Assembly: GCF_004364345.1 (NCBI RefSeq)
Contig: NZ_SOCA01000018.1
Span: 1 to 35,612, forward strand
DNA from: Prosthecobacter fusiformis
GTDB lineage: Bacteria; Verrucomicrobiota; Verrucomicrobiia; Verrucomicrobiales; Verrucomicrobiaceae
Reading direction: 5' to 3'
Length of the DNA: 35,612 nucleotides
Shown: piece by piece, positions 8,031 to 15,995 of the stretch
How positions within the stretch are numbered: the first letter of the stretch is position 1
How the letters are laid out: each line of letters begins with the position of its first letter
Made by a program: the position numbers and the translations under genes
Notes under the pieces: generated by a model
Told to the model about the DNA's origin: nothing
The model's input: only the letters and a program-made list of their open reading frames with translations
Databases searched by the model: none

Positions 8031-10028
8031 ATGAATCACAAATCTCTTTTTCACCTCACAATCCGTATCGCTGTTTTCGGTTGCTTATTGCATTCGCAAG
8101 CACGGGCAGCAGCTGGTGTTCTGGATAGCACGTTCAATGAAACAGGAAGCCTTACGACCTCCTTGTCTTTAAGTGTGGAGGGTGTAGATGAGGCAAATGA
8201 TGTAGCTGTTCAAACGGACGGAAAGTTGGTGGTAGCTGGTTTTTGCCTGGGTTCGGGCGGCAATTTCGATTTTGCAGTGGTCAGATACAATGAGGATGGG
8301 AGTTTAGACGCAACTTTCGGCATAGATGGGAAAGTGATTACTAATCTCGGCAGTGACGATAGGGCGTACTGCATCGCGCTACAGCCAGATGGAAAGATTG
8401 TGGTTGGCGGAAGGTATGGAAATGTAAACGGGTCTGGCAGTATTGGAGTCGTGCGATACTTGACCAACGGAAGTCTGGACACAAGCTTCAGCGGGGATGG
8501 TATCGTCAATATCAGTTCGGGGGCAGAGGATGCTCGGAAACTTGTTATCCTGAGCGATGGAGAAATCTTGTTGGCTGGTGGGACTTCCAGCATGCTTGTA
8601 CAACTGCAAAGCAATGGAACACTAGATACTTCTTTCAGCAGTGATGGAATCACCTATGCAGTTCTCGACAGCAGTCCCCGAATTCGAGACCTGAAAGTCC
8701 AGTCCGATGGAAAGATCTTAATTGCCGGTGCGGCACAGGTGCTCAGCAAAAATCGCTTCATGACGGCCCGATTGAATGCGGACGGAACCATGGATTCCAG
8801 CTTTGGTTCCCAAGGTAAGATCACCACGATGATAGGGACTACCAGTGCAGAGGGATCTGCGCTCGCTTTGCAATCCGATGGGAAAATAGTTGTGACTGGC
8901 ACCGCACGCATTGGCAATAACGATGCAGTAGCTACGGTTCGATATCTAGCAGATGGTAGCCTGGATGAAGGCTTCGGAAGCGGCGGTATCTCTACAGTAA
9001 GTGTCGGCAACGGCCATAACTCAGGCAGCGATTTGCAGCTTACTGCCGATGGTAAAATTATGATAGGCGGGAGTGCATTTCTAAATGGGTTGCGTCATGC
9101 GGTCATGATACGGCTAAAAGCTGATGGCAGCATGGACGCTACCTTGGGTGGTGATGGTTATGTGATGACTCTGGTAGAAGAGTTGGAAATGTTTGTTTCG
9201 GCACTCGTCTCCTTAGATGATGACCGTTGGACCCTGGTCGGGTACTCTCTAACTGTTGAAGGACACAGAGATTTTGCGTTAGTTCGGTATTTGGTGGGGC
9301 CAGCTCAAATTAAAGTGATTGACGATGTGGATATCGTCGTGGAGAACAACGCAACGATTAATATGAAGGCCGTGGCTGCCGGTTACACCAGTGGCCGGAC
9401 TTTTACAGTTTATAATATAGGCGGGGATGATCTCCAAATCTCATCTTCCACTGTGGTAGGGGCTGATTTCACAGTTGATAACCTTAGCAGTATGCTGGTT
9501 TTGCCGAACAGTAGTGCGAGCTTTGAGGTGACTTTTGCACCTGTCAGTGCCGAGTCCGGAACTCGCACAGCAACGCTCCAGATCGGAAGCAGCGCGCAGA
9601 CAGCATCCACCTTTGAGATGGATCTGGTGGGTAAGGTTCTTTCAGCCGAGGAAGACACGGACGGTGATGGCCTTAACGACGTGTCAGAATTCAAATTTAG
9701 CGCACTTGGCTTTGACCCATTAATTACTCAAGCGGCTTTGGTTGCGGTGCTTTTTGATAACCTTCATGAAGCGAAACCTAATCTGAATGCAGCTGATTTT
9801 TATTCTACCTCCCAGGTGCAAGATCTGCATGCGAATGCCGCACTGAGGAGGAATTCGACAACTGGGGAAGTCACGCTGACGCTGGAAGTTCAAAAATCAA
9901 CGAGTCTTGCCGCCTTTGAGACTTTGCCCCTGTCTGCACCAGCCGTGCTCTTTAATGAAGCTGGCCAGATTGAGTTTCGCTTTACGCCAAATGGTGATGC
10001 TGAATTTTTTCGGGTGGTTGCCCCGTAG
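8031..10028 (+). CDS. Secreted delta-60 repeat protein with Ig-like tail
   Basis: A 665-residue exported protein. ATG 8031 gives a signal peptide ending near QARAAA; the frame is open upstream without a plausible start. Seven delta-60 repeats follow, each with a xxDGKxxxxG core (for example QTDGKLVVAG, QPDGKIVVGG, QSDGKIVVTG) and a RYxxDGSLDxxFG strand, predicting a beta-propeller. After about residue 425 comes a choice-of-anchor-D-like Ig domain (FTVYNIGGDDLQIS... ATLQIG), then a Ca-binding-like DTDGDGLNDVSEF segment and a C-terminal beta region ending in EFFRVVAP. Base composition is visibly less GC-rich than flanking genes and codon use differs, suggesting transfer or different selection. 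Function unknown; adhesion or surface binding is a guess. Confidence 0.85.
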   Translation: MNHKSLFHLTIRIAVFGCLLHSQARAAAGVLDSTFNETGSLTTSLSLSVEGVDEANDVAVQTDGKLVVAGFCLGSGGNFDFAVVRYNEDGSLDATFGIDGKVITNLGSDDRAYCIALQPDGKIVVGGRYGNVNGSGSIGVVRYLTNGSLDTSFSGDGIVNISSGAEDARKLVILSDGEILLAGGTSSMLVQLQSNGTLDTSFSSDGITYAVLDSSPRIRDLKVQSDGKILIAGAAQVLSKNRFMTARLNADGTMDSSFGSQGKITTMIGTTSAEGSALALQSDGKIVVTGTARIGNNDAVATVRYLADGSLDEGFGSGGISTVSVGNGHNSGSDLQLTADGKIMIGGSAFLNGLRHAVMIRLKADGSMDATLGGDGYVMTLVEELEMFVSALVSLDDDRWTLVGYSLTVEGHRDFALVRYLVGPAQIKVIDDVDIVVENNATINMKAVAAGYTSGRTFTVYNIGGDDLQISSSTVVGADFTVDNLSSMLVLPNSSASFEVTFAPVSAESGTRTATLQIGSSAQTASTFEMDLVGKVLSAEEDTDGDGLNDVSEFKFSALGFDPLITQAALVAVLFDNLHEAKPNLNAADFYSTSQVQDLHANAALRRNSTTGEVTLTLEVQKSTSLAAFETLPLSAPAVLFNEAGQIEFRFTPNGDAEFFRVVAP

Positions 10029-10397
10029 CCAACAAGGCACCCTGCATAGAAATGGGCGTTATAGTCATCGGTTGGCTGCAGAGGGGCAGAGGAGGCGGAG
10101 ATGGGGGGATGGCGGGAGGGGGCTTCGGGGTGGCTTTCCGCTCAGAGGACTGAGCGGGCTACTTTGAGGGGGCTTCGGGGTGGCTTTCCGCTCAGGGGAC
10201 TGAGCGGGCTACTTTGAGGGGGCTTCGGGGTGGCTTTCCGCTCAGGGGACTGAGCGGGCTACTTTGAGGGGGCTTCGAGGTGGCTTTCTGCTCAGGGGAC
10301 TGAGCGGGATACTTTTGAGGGTGCCGCAAAATCTGAAGAAGGGTATTCAAAGTCTGAATGAAAGGTGGTGGGGAATTCCGTTCAATGAGGCACAACC
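10029..10397. other. Repeat-filled spacer upstream of the TIM-barrel gene
   Basis: This 369-base gap has a CCGCAGAGG-type tract (10075-10110), the fourfold 50-bp array described separately, and an AT-richer stretch at 10318-10380. That last part probably holds the promoter of the downstream operon. GAGG at 10386-10389 is a good ribosome binding site for ATG 10398. Confidence 0.65.
10121..10317. repeat. Four tandem 50-bp REP-like units (family A)
   Basis: Four copies begin at 10121, 10171, 10221 and 10271 with an exact 50-base period and few mismatches. Each holds GGCTTCGGGGTGGCTTT, the stem CCGCTCAG-GGGA-CTGAGCGG, then GCTACTTT. The minus strand reads GTAGCCCGCTCAG, a GTAG head next to the hairpin. 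Copies abut without unique spacers, so this is not CRISPR. Confidence 0.92.
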
Positions 10398-11291
10398 ATG
10401 AACCGCCGACATTTCTTGCAATCCCTGGCCGCTGCGGCGGCTGCACCTGTGTGGGCTGCGCCTGCACCCTGGAAGCTGAATTACATGCTGGCCTCGGCTA
10501 TGTATGGCAATCTGTCTCTGACGGAAATCCTGCCTGAGGTGAAAAAGACGGGGGCGACGGGTATCGAGCTCTGGCCGAAAAAGCATGGCACGCAGCGCGA
10601 AGAGATGGATGCGATCGGTCATGAAAAATTCGCGGAGATGCTGGCGGAGCAGGGGCTGACTTTTGGCGGCACCACGCGCTATGATCTGGGGCCCTTCGGC
10701 CTGACGGAGGAAATCGCGGTGCTGAAAAAGCTGGGCGGCAAGTTCATCGTCACGGGCGGCAAGGGCGAGTACAAGGTGACGCCGGAGCAGCTGAAGCTGA
10801 ATGTGAAGGACTTTGTGGAACAGATGAAACCGCACGCGGCACTGGCGGCGGAAAACGGGGTGGAGATCGGCATCGAAAACCACATCAATAACATCATTGA
10901 TACCCCGGACTCCCTGCTCTGGCTGGCGGATGAAATCCGTGATCTGCCGGGCATCGGCATCGCCCTGGCTCCGTATCACCTGCCGCAGGAGACGGCGCTA
11001 CTGGCGGACCTGATCAAGCACATTGACCAGAAAATGACGCTGTTTTATGCCTGGGGCCATGGCATGGGCTGCATGAAGCCGATGCCGAAGGACGAGGAAC
11101 TGCAGCAGATGCCTGGCCGGGGTGACCTGGACTGGAAGCCGCTGCTGCAGGCGCTGAAGGAGGTGAATTTCACCGGCCCGACGGAGATCTTCATGCACCC
11201 GACGCCACGCGGCATCCCCATCCTGCCCACGGCTGCTGAAACCACGGCTGAAATCGTGCGTGCACGCAAGCACCTCGACAGTCTTCTTTAA
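10398..11291 (+). CDS. Tat-exported sugar isomerase/epimerase-like TIM barrel
   Basis: A 297-residue protein. The N-terminus has the twin-arginine motif NRRHFLQ and an alanine-rich hydrophobic segment to about residue 22, so it is probably exported folded, perhaps with a bound metal. The rest fits the AP-endonuclease-2/xylose-isomerase-like barrel: TGATGIELW on strand 2, GVEIGIENHINN (metal-ligand Glu region), GIGIALAPYH and TGPTEIFMHPTPRG near the C-terminus. GAGG lies about eight bases upstream of ATG 10398. Its neighbours downstream, a DJ-1 protein, cytochrome c and PQQ-like propeller, suggest work on a sugar or sugar acid in the periplasm. Reaction and substrate are not determined. Confidence 0.85.
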   Translation: MNRRHFLQSLAAAAAAPVWAAPAPWKLNYMLASAMYGNLSLTEILPEVKKTGATGIELWPKKHGTQREEMDAIGHEKFAEMLAEQGLTFGGTTRYDLGPFGLTEEIAVLKKLGGKFIVTGGKGEYKVTPEQLKLNVKDFVEQMKPHAALAAENGVEIGIENHINNIIDTPDSLLWLADEIRDLPGIGIALAPYHLPQETALLADLIKHIDQKMTLFYAWGHGMGCMKPMPKDEELQQMPGRGDLDWKPLLQALKEVNFTGPTEIFMHPTPRGIPILPTAAETTAEIVRARKHLDSLL

Positions 11292-11424
11292 ACAGGTTTT
11301 CAGGATTAACCAGTTTTAAAACCAGGGATGCCAAGTCCATCCATCTGTTTCTGAAATCCTGTTCATCTCATTAATTCGCAAATTTTGTTAGTCTGAAATA
11401 AACCGTTCCCCTCTACCCCTACCT

Positions 11425-12000
11425 ATGCCTGAAGCCAAAGTCCTCCTCATCGTCGGTGATGCCACCGAGACCGTTGATACCCTGTATCCTTTTTTCCGCC
11501 TGATCGAAGGTGGTTATACCCCCGTCGTGGCCGCGCCGGAAAAACGGAAGTACCAGATGGTGCTCCATGAAATCAAACCGGGCTGGACGATCACGAAGGA
11601 GTGGGAAGGCTACAGCATCGATGCGGACATCGCCTTTAAGGACATCAATCCTGAAGAATACGTGGGCATCTTTTTCAGCGGTGGCCGGGCACCCGAATAC
11701 ATTCGTGAGGATGCGGACCTGCTGCGCATCACGAAGTGGTTTTGGGAGCAGAAGAAACCGTGCGCCAGTGTGTGCCATGGGGTGGAAATCCCAGCGCGGG
11801 CGGACATCGTGAAGGGGCTGCGCATGGCCACGGTGGCGAAGTGCAAATTCGACCTGGAAATCTGTGGCGGTATTTATGTGAATGAGCCGTGCGTGATCGA
11901 CCAGCACATGTATTCCGGCCGGACGTATCATGACAGCGGCCATTTCATCGCGCCGTGGATCAAAGCGCTGGACGCGGAGCGTACGAAGATGGGGATCTAA
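11425..12000 (+). CDS. DJ-1/PfpI-family protein
   Basis: A 191-residue cytoplasmic-looking protein with the class I glutamine-amidotransferase-like fold. AKVLLIVGDATETVD is the first strand and loop. FFSGGRAPEY (residues 84-92) and the nucleophile elbow SVCHGVE with C117-H118 are the family hallmarks, and the C-terminal YHDSGHFIAPWIKAL agrees. The family includes chaperones, deglycase-like enzymes and amidases, so the activity is open. It sits 133 bases after the TIM-barrel gene and 35 bases before the cytochrome gene, so it probably belongs to the same transcription unit. The spacer upstream has an ACAGGAT-like repeat remnant and an AT-rich tract that could hold a promoter. Confidence 0.9.
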   Translation: MPEAKVLLIVGDATETVDTLYPFFRLIEGGYTPVVAAPEKRKYQMVLHEIKPGWTITKEWEGYSIDADIAFKDINPEEYVGIFFSGGRAPEYIREDADLLRITKWFWEQKKPCASVCHGVEIPARADIVKGLRMATVAKCKFDLEICGGIYVNEPCVIDQHMYSGRTYHDSGHFIAPWIKALDAERTKMGI

Positions 12001-12035
12001 AAAGCCCGGAAGCCAGAAACGCAAAATCCCGATCC

Positions 12036-14153
12036 ATGAACCGACTTCAAAAGCTGCTGTCTCTCATCGCGCCTTTTGCGTTTCTGAGCGGTTCCGCCCA
12101 GGGGCATCCCCTACAGGCGGAGCCGATCAACCATGCGTATGTGTTTAACTTCGACCAGTTTAACCTGGAATCGGACCCGGACGAGCATGTGGTGGAGGGT
12201 GGTTTCCTGCTGCTGGCGGAGCTGAATTGTACGGCCTGCCACACGCCGCCGAAGGCGTGGGCGGACCGGCTTTCTGCCAAGCCGGGGCCGAACCTGGCGG
12301 GCGTGGGCTCGCGGCTGGATGCGGATACGCTGTGGCTGATGATCCGCAGCCCGCAACATCGCAAAAAGGGTACGCAGATGCCGGGTCTCTTTGCCGGTGC
12401 GGAGGGGGATGCGGAGAAGGTGGAGGCGCTGACGGAATACCTGAGCACGATGAAGGAGGTGGTCAAAAAGCTACCTGCGGGAGACATTGCCCGGGGGAAG
12501 GAGCTGTACCATAAGGTGGGCTGCGTGGCCTGCCATGAGCCCGCTACGGACTATCGCCCGGCGAAGCTGGCGGCGGATGCGGAGCCGGAAAAGCCGGGTC
12601 TGGGGTCCGTGCCGATCGCGCTGGCGGATGCGTATGATGTGAATGCACTGGCGGCTTTTCTCCAGGATCCGCTGGCGCACCGCCCGGCGGGGCGCATGCC
12701 GGACATGCGGCTAAGCGGGCAGGAGGCGGCGGACATCGCGGCCTATTTGCACACGGGTCGTGAGCCTGAGGTGGCGACGGCGCGTGCGGCATTAAAGATC
12801 GCGAAACAGGGCATCGAAAAAGGCCGGGAGGTCTTCACGCAAATGAACTGCGTGGCCTGCCATCAGGGTCTGGAAACGGCCAGCCCCATCCATGCGCCGA
12901 CGAAGCCTGCGGCGACCAAGGCGCTGGCGCTGCTGAAGACGGATGGAGGCTGCCTGGCCGAGACGCAGCCGACGGGTATCCCACGCTATGATTTGAATGA
13001 ACTGCAAAAGCGGGCGCTGCGCCTGGCTATCGCCGCGATCCAAAGACAGGATGCGCCGAAGCTGACGCCGGACCAGCGGGTGGACTGGCAGATGACGCGG
13101 CTGAATTGTTATGCCTGCCATGATCGTGATGGCAAAGGCGGGCCGGAGGATCCTCGAGCGCAGTATTTCACCTCCAACGATGGCAGTGCGGAGTCCCTGG
13201 GGGAGCTGGCGCACCTGCCGCCAAATTTGGACAATGTGGGCCGGAAGCTGACGGCGGTCTGGTTGAAAAAAGTGCTGTGGGGCCAGGGCGGCAGCGTGCG
13301 CCCGTATATGGATACACGCATGCCGAACTTTGGCCGGGCGCAGACGGAGATGCTGGTGGGCCTGCTGCCGAAGGCGGATAAGAGCGCGACGCCGGTGACC
13401 ATCGATGTGAGCGGCCTGGGGAAACATCACCGTGCGGAAACGGGTCGCCAGCTCATCGGCGCGAAGGGACTGGCCTGCATCGCCTGTCATGGATTGAAGG
13501 ATCGTAAGTCCCTGGGGCCACCGGTGATCCGGCTGACGCATACGGTGGAGCGGCTGCAGCCGGAGTACTTTAAGGAGCTGCTGCTGAATCCGCAGGCGAC
13601 GCAGCCGGGCACGATGATGCCGCCGATGTTCATGGGCCGGAAGAAGGCGCAGACGGAGATCGAATCCCTGTGGATCTATTTGAAGGAGCTGGATGGCCAG
13701 CCGCTGCCGGAGGGGCTGCTTTCCACGGAGGACTTCGAGCTGAAGCCGGAGAAGGCGGGGCGGCCGATCATCTTTCGCAGCTTTATCGAAGGGGCGGGCA
13801 CGCATGCCATCGGGGTGGGTTTCCCGCAGGGGCTTCACACTACCTTTGATGCGGTGCAGGTGCGCTTCACCCAGGTGTGGCGGGGTCGCTTCCTGGATGC
13901 GATGAGCAACTGGCAAAGCCGTGAGATGCTGCCTATCGCCCCGCTGGGCACGGACCTGAAGGCGCTGCCTGCGGCGACGGGGGCGCGTGTCTTTTCTGGC
14001 TATCGGTTGGATAAGGCCGGGGTGCCGACCTTCCTCTATACGGTGGATGGTCAGGCGGTGGAGGAAACGCTGCGCCCGGCGGCGGATGGGAAAGCTTTTG
14101 AACACGAAACGAAGATCAACGGCGAGATCACGAAGGAGGTGCTGACATGGTAA
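12036..14153 (+). CDS. Five-haem c-type cytochrome domain protein
   Basis: A 705-residue protein. ATG 12036 gives a signal peptide (MNRLQKLLSLIAPFAFLSGSAQG); no good Shine-Dalgarno is seen. Five CxxCH haem-attachment motifs are present, at residues 65 (CTACH), 163 (CVACH), 272 (CVACH), 358 (CYACH) and 481 (CIACH), each in a cytochrome-c-like domain with distal MP methionine motifs such as RMPDMR, RMPNFG and MMPPMF. After about residue 560 a beta-rich domain without haem motifs follows. It is periplasmic and would accept electrons. Its last bases overlap the start of the PQQ-like gene (ATGGTAA), so the two proteins are made together and probably form a dehydrogenase-cytochrome pair. Confidence 0.9.
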   Translation: MNRLQKLLSLIAPFAFLSGSAQGHPLQAEPINHAYVFNFDQFNLESDPDEHVVEGGFLLLAELNCTACHTPPKAWADRLSAKPGPNLAGVGSRLDADTLWLMIRSPQHRKKGTQMPGLFAGAEGDAEKVEALTEYLSTMKEVVKKLPAGDIARGKELYHKVGCVACHEPATDYRPAKLAADAEPEKPGLGSVPIALADAYDVNALAAFLQDPLAHRPAGRMPDMRLSGQEAADIAAYLHTGREPEVATARAALKIAKQGIEKGREVFTQMNCVACHQGLETASPIHAPTKPAATKALALLKTDGGCLAETQPTGIPRYDLNELQKRALRLAIAAIQRQDAPKLTPDQRVDWQMTRLNCYACHDRDGKGGPEDPRAQYFTSNDGSAESLGELAHLPPNLDNVGRKLTAVWLKKVLWGQGGSVRPYMDTRMPNFGRAQTEMLVGLLPKADKSATPVTIDVSGLGKHHRAETGRQLIGAKGLACIACHGLKDRKSLGPPVIRLTHTVERLQPEYFKELLLNPQATQPGTMMPPMFMGRKKAQTEIESLWIYLKELDGQPLPEGLLSTEDFELKPEKAGRPIIFRSFIEGAGTHAIGVGFPQGLHTTFDAVQVRFTQVWRGRFLDAMSNWQSREMLPIAPLGTDLKALPAATGARVFSGYRLDKAGVPTFLYTVDGQAVEETLRPAADGKAFEHETKINGEITKEVLTW

Positions 14154-15640
14154 CGAACTGGTATAAACTCACGCTGGGCAGCCTGCTGGTGGCCGCTTTA
14201 TCCACGGCTGCTGCTGAGGAGCCGAATCCCTACTACCGCACGGTGACGTATGCGGTGCCGAAGGGGCTGAACCTGGAGGTGAGCGGGCTGGCCGTGCTGC
14301 CGGATGGGAAGCTGGCGGTGTCCCTGCGCCGGGGGGAGGTATGGATCATCCAAAACCCGCAGGCGGAGCCGGCGACGGTGGAGAAGCTGGGGTATAAACT
14401 CTTCGCCTCCGGTATGCATGAGCTGCTGGGCCTGACCTGGCATGAGGGGGCGCTGTATGTGACCCAGCGGTCCGAAGTGACGCGGCTGCGGGATACGGAC
14501 GGAGACGGCACGGCCGATGAATACCTGACGGTGGGCCAGGGCTGGGGCGTCTCCGGCGCGTACCATGAGTATGCGTATGGGCCGGTCTTCGACCGTGAGG
14601 GGAATATGCACAATACGCTGAACTGCTCCATGGGTAAAAAGTGGCCGGGGGCAGGTCTAGAGGCGGAGCATACGCTGTGGCGCGGGTGGTCCGTGATCAC
14701 GCCGAAAGGCAGCACGAAGGCCACGGGTTTCAGCGCGGGCTTCCGCAGCCCCTGCGGCATCGGCCTGAATGCGGAGGGGGACATTTTTGCCACGGATCAA
14801 CAGGGTAACTGGATGCCGACGAATCCGCTGGTTCACATCCGTAAAGGCGCCTACTTCAGCCATGCGGAGGCGCTGGTGGATACGAAGCACCCGGATTCCC
14901 CCATCCGCCCGCATGAGGGCAAGCAGCCGGATGGTATCACGGTGGCGGAGGCGATGAAGCAGGTGCCGGATTACTGCCCGCCGGCCATCTGGTTCCCGTA
15001 TGTGAAGCTGGGCCAGAGCCCGACGGGACTGCGCTGCGATGAGACGGGGGGGAAGTTTGGCCCCTTTGAAAAGCAGCTCTTCGTGGGGGAATTCGTCCTT
15101 TCCGGGGTGAACCGTGTGTTTTTGGAAAAGGTGGGCGGGGAGTATCAGGGGGCCTGTTTCCCTTTCATCAACGGCCTGCAGAGTGCGGTGCTGACGCTGA
15201 ATTTCCTGAACGATGGGTCCATGGTGGTGGGGCAGTCCAACCGTGGCTGGAACAGCTATGGCAACCGGCCCTTTGGCATCCAGCGTCTGGTGCCGACAGG
15301 GAAGGTGCCGCTGGAGGTGCAGAAGCTGGAGGCGCTGAAGGATGGCTTCCGCTTCACCTTTACCCGGCCGGTGAAACCCGCGCCCTGGGCGCAGACGAAG
15401 GCACAGAGCTATACATACCTTTTCACTGCCAAGTATGGGAGTGCGGAGGTGGATGCGGCCCCGTTGAAGCTCAGCGGATACCAGCTTTCCAAAGATGGCC
15501 TGACGCTGACGGTGAAATGCGCCAACCTGCGCCCTGGGTATGTGCATGAATTTGAGCTGCCGGAGATCAACGGCAAAGACGGCGATCCGCTGTGGCACCG
15601 GCTTTCTGCCTATACGCTGAACCGGGTGCCGGATGCGTGA
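14147..15640 (+). CDS. PQQ-dependent dehydrogenase-like beta-propeller
   Basis: A 497-residue protein with a signal peptide (cleavage near STAAAEE). The body has propeller-type repeats (GLAVLPDGKLAVSLRRGEVW, GLTWHEGALYVTQRSEVTRLRDTDGDGTAD, FRSPCGIGLNAEGDIFATDQQGNW), resembling the soluble sugar dehydrogenase and membrane-bound dehydrogenase propellers found beside cytochromes in Verrucomicrobiota and Planctomycetota. DTDGDGTAD looks like a calcium loop. The C-terminal 120 residues form a beta-sandwich-like domain. The start overlaps the cytochrome stop by seven bases. The inferred role is oxidation of a sugar or similar substrate with electrons passed to the cytochrome. Cofactor binding is not provable from sequence alone. 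Confidence 0.82.
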   Translation: MVTNWYKLTLGSLLVAALSTAAAEEPNPYYRTVTYAVPKGLNLEVSGLAVLPDGKLAVSLRRGEVWIIQNPQAEPATVEKLGYKLFASGMHELLGLTWHEGALYVTQRSEVTRLRDTDGDGTADEYLTVGQGWGVSGAYHEYAYGPVFDREGNMHNTLNCSMGKKWPGAGLEAEHTLWRGWSVITPKGSTKATGFSAGFRSPCGIGLNAEGDIFATDQQGNWMPTNPLVHIRKGAYFSHAEALVDTKHPDSPIRPHEGKQPDGITVAEAMKQVPDYCPPAIWFPYVKLGQSPTGLRCDETGGKFGPFEKQLFVGEFVLSGVNRVFLEKVGGEYQGACFPFINGLQSAVLTLNFLNDGSMVVGQSNRGWNSYGNRPFGIQRLVPTGKVPLEVQKLEALKDGFRFTFTRPVKPAPWAQTKAQSYTYLFTAKYGSAEVDAAPLKLSGYQLSKDGLTLTVKCANLRPGYVHEFELPEINGKDGDPLWHRLSAYTLNRVPDA

Positions 15641-15995
15641 GGGGGGCAGGCACGTAGCTCGATTTTCCAAAATCGAGATGCCGCGAAGGCCATGCCCGGG
15701 TGCCTTATTCCTGATCCATGCTTTCGGCCATGGCGGTGGAAAGGTGGCCGCTAGGGCTAGCGACGCTCTCAATATTGGAATATTGAGGTACGGCTTGGCT
15801 GGCTTTGCGGGGGGCAGGCTTTTTGGGGGGTGTTTTATAGCGGATGAGGGCTTGAGAACGGTCTTGCGCGGGACGCACAAGACGGCACGCGAGACGCGTG
15901 CGCTCCATGGGGAGGATTTCGACTTGTAAGCAATTTGTGAGCGCGGGGTTTGGCGTTTGCGCGATGTGTTATAAATATTATAATTTGATCCCCTC
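15641..15995. other. Spacer with palindrome and REP-like hairpin
   Basis: This 355-base spacer contains a near-perfect palindrome CTCGATTTT / AAAATCGAG at 15658-15677 (possible terminator or operator) just after the propeller gene. A family C hairpin lies at 15885-15901: GCACGCG, loop AGA, CGCGTGC, followed by GCTCC, so the minus strand reads GGAG plus hairpin. The tract before it (15851-15884) is shared with 23997 and 27361. The AT-rich end precedes the next gene. Confidence 0.7.
15957..15984 (+). promoter_or_regulatory. Possible promoter of the transglutaminase-like gene
   Basis: A perfect TATAAT at 15979-15984 stands in an unusually AT-rich stretch, with TTGCGC at 15957-15962 giving a 16-base spacing. 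Only the first three bases of the -35 box match consensus. Transcription would begin within a few bases of ATG 15996, so the transcript would be almost leaderless. Confidence 0.35.

Noticed and set aside
10121..10317. CRISPR array
   Set aside because: The 50-base units are contiguous with no unique spacers, and there are no cas genes.
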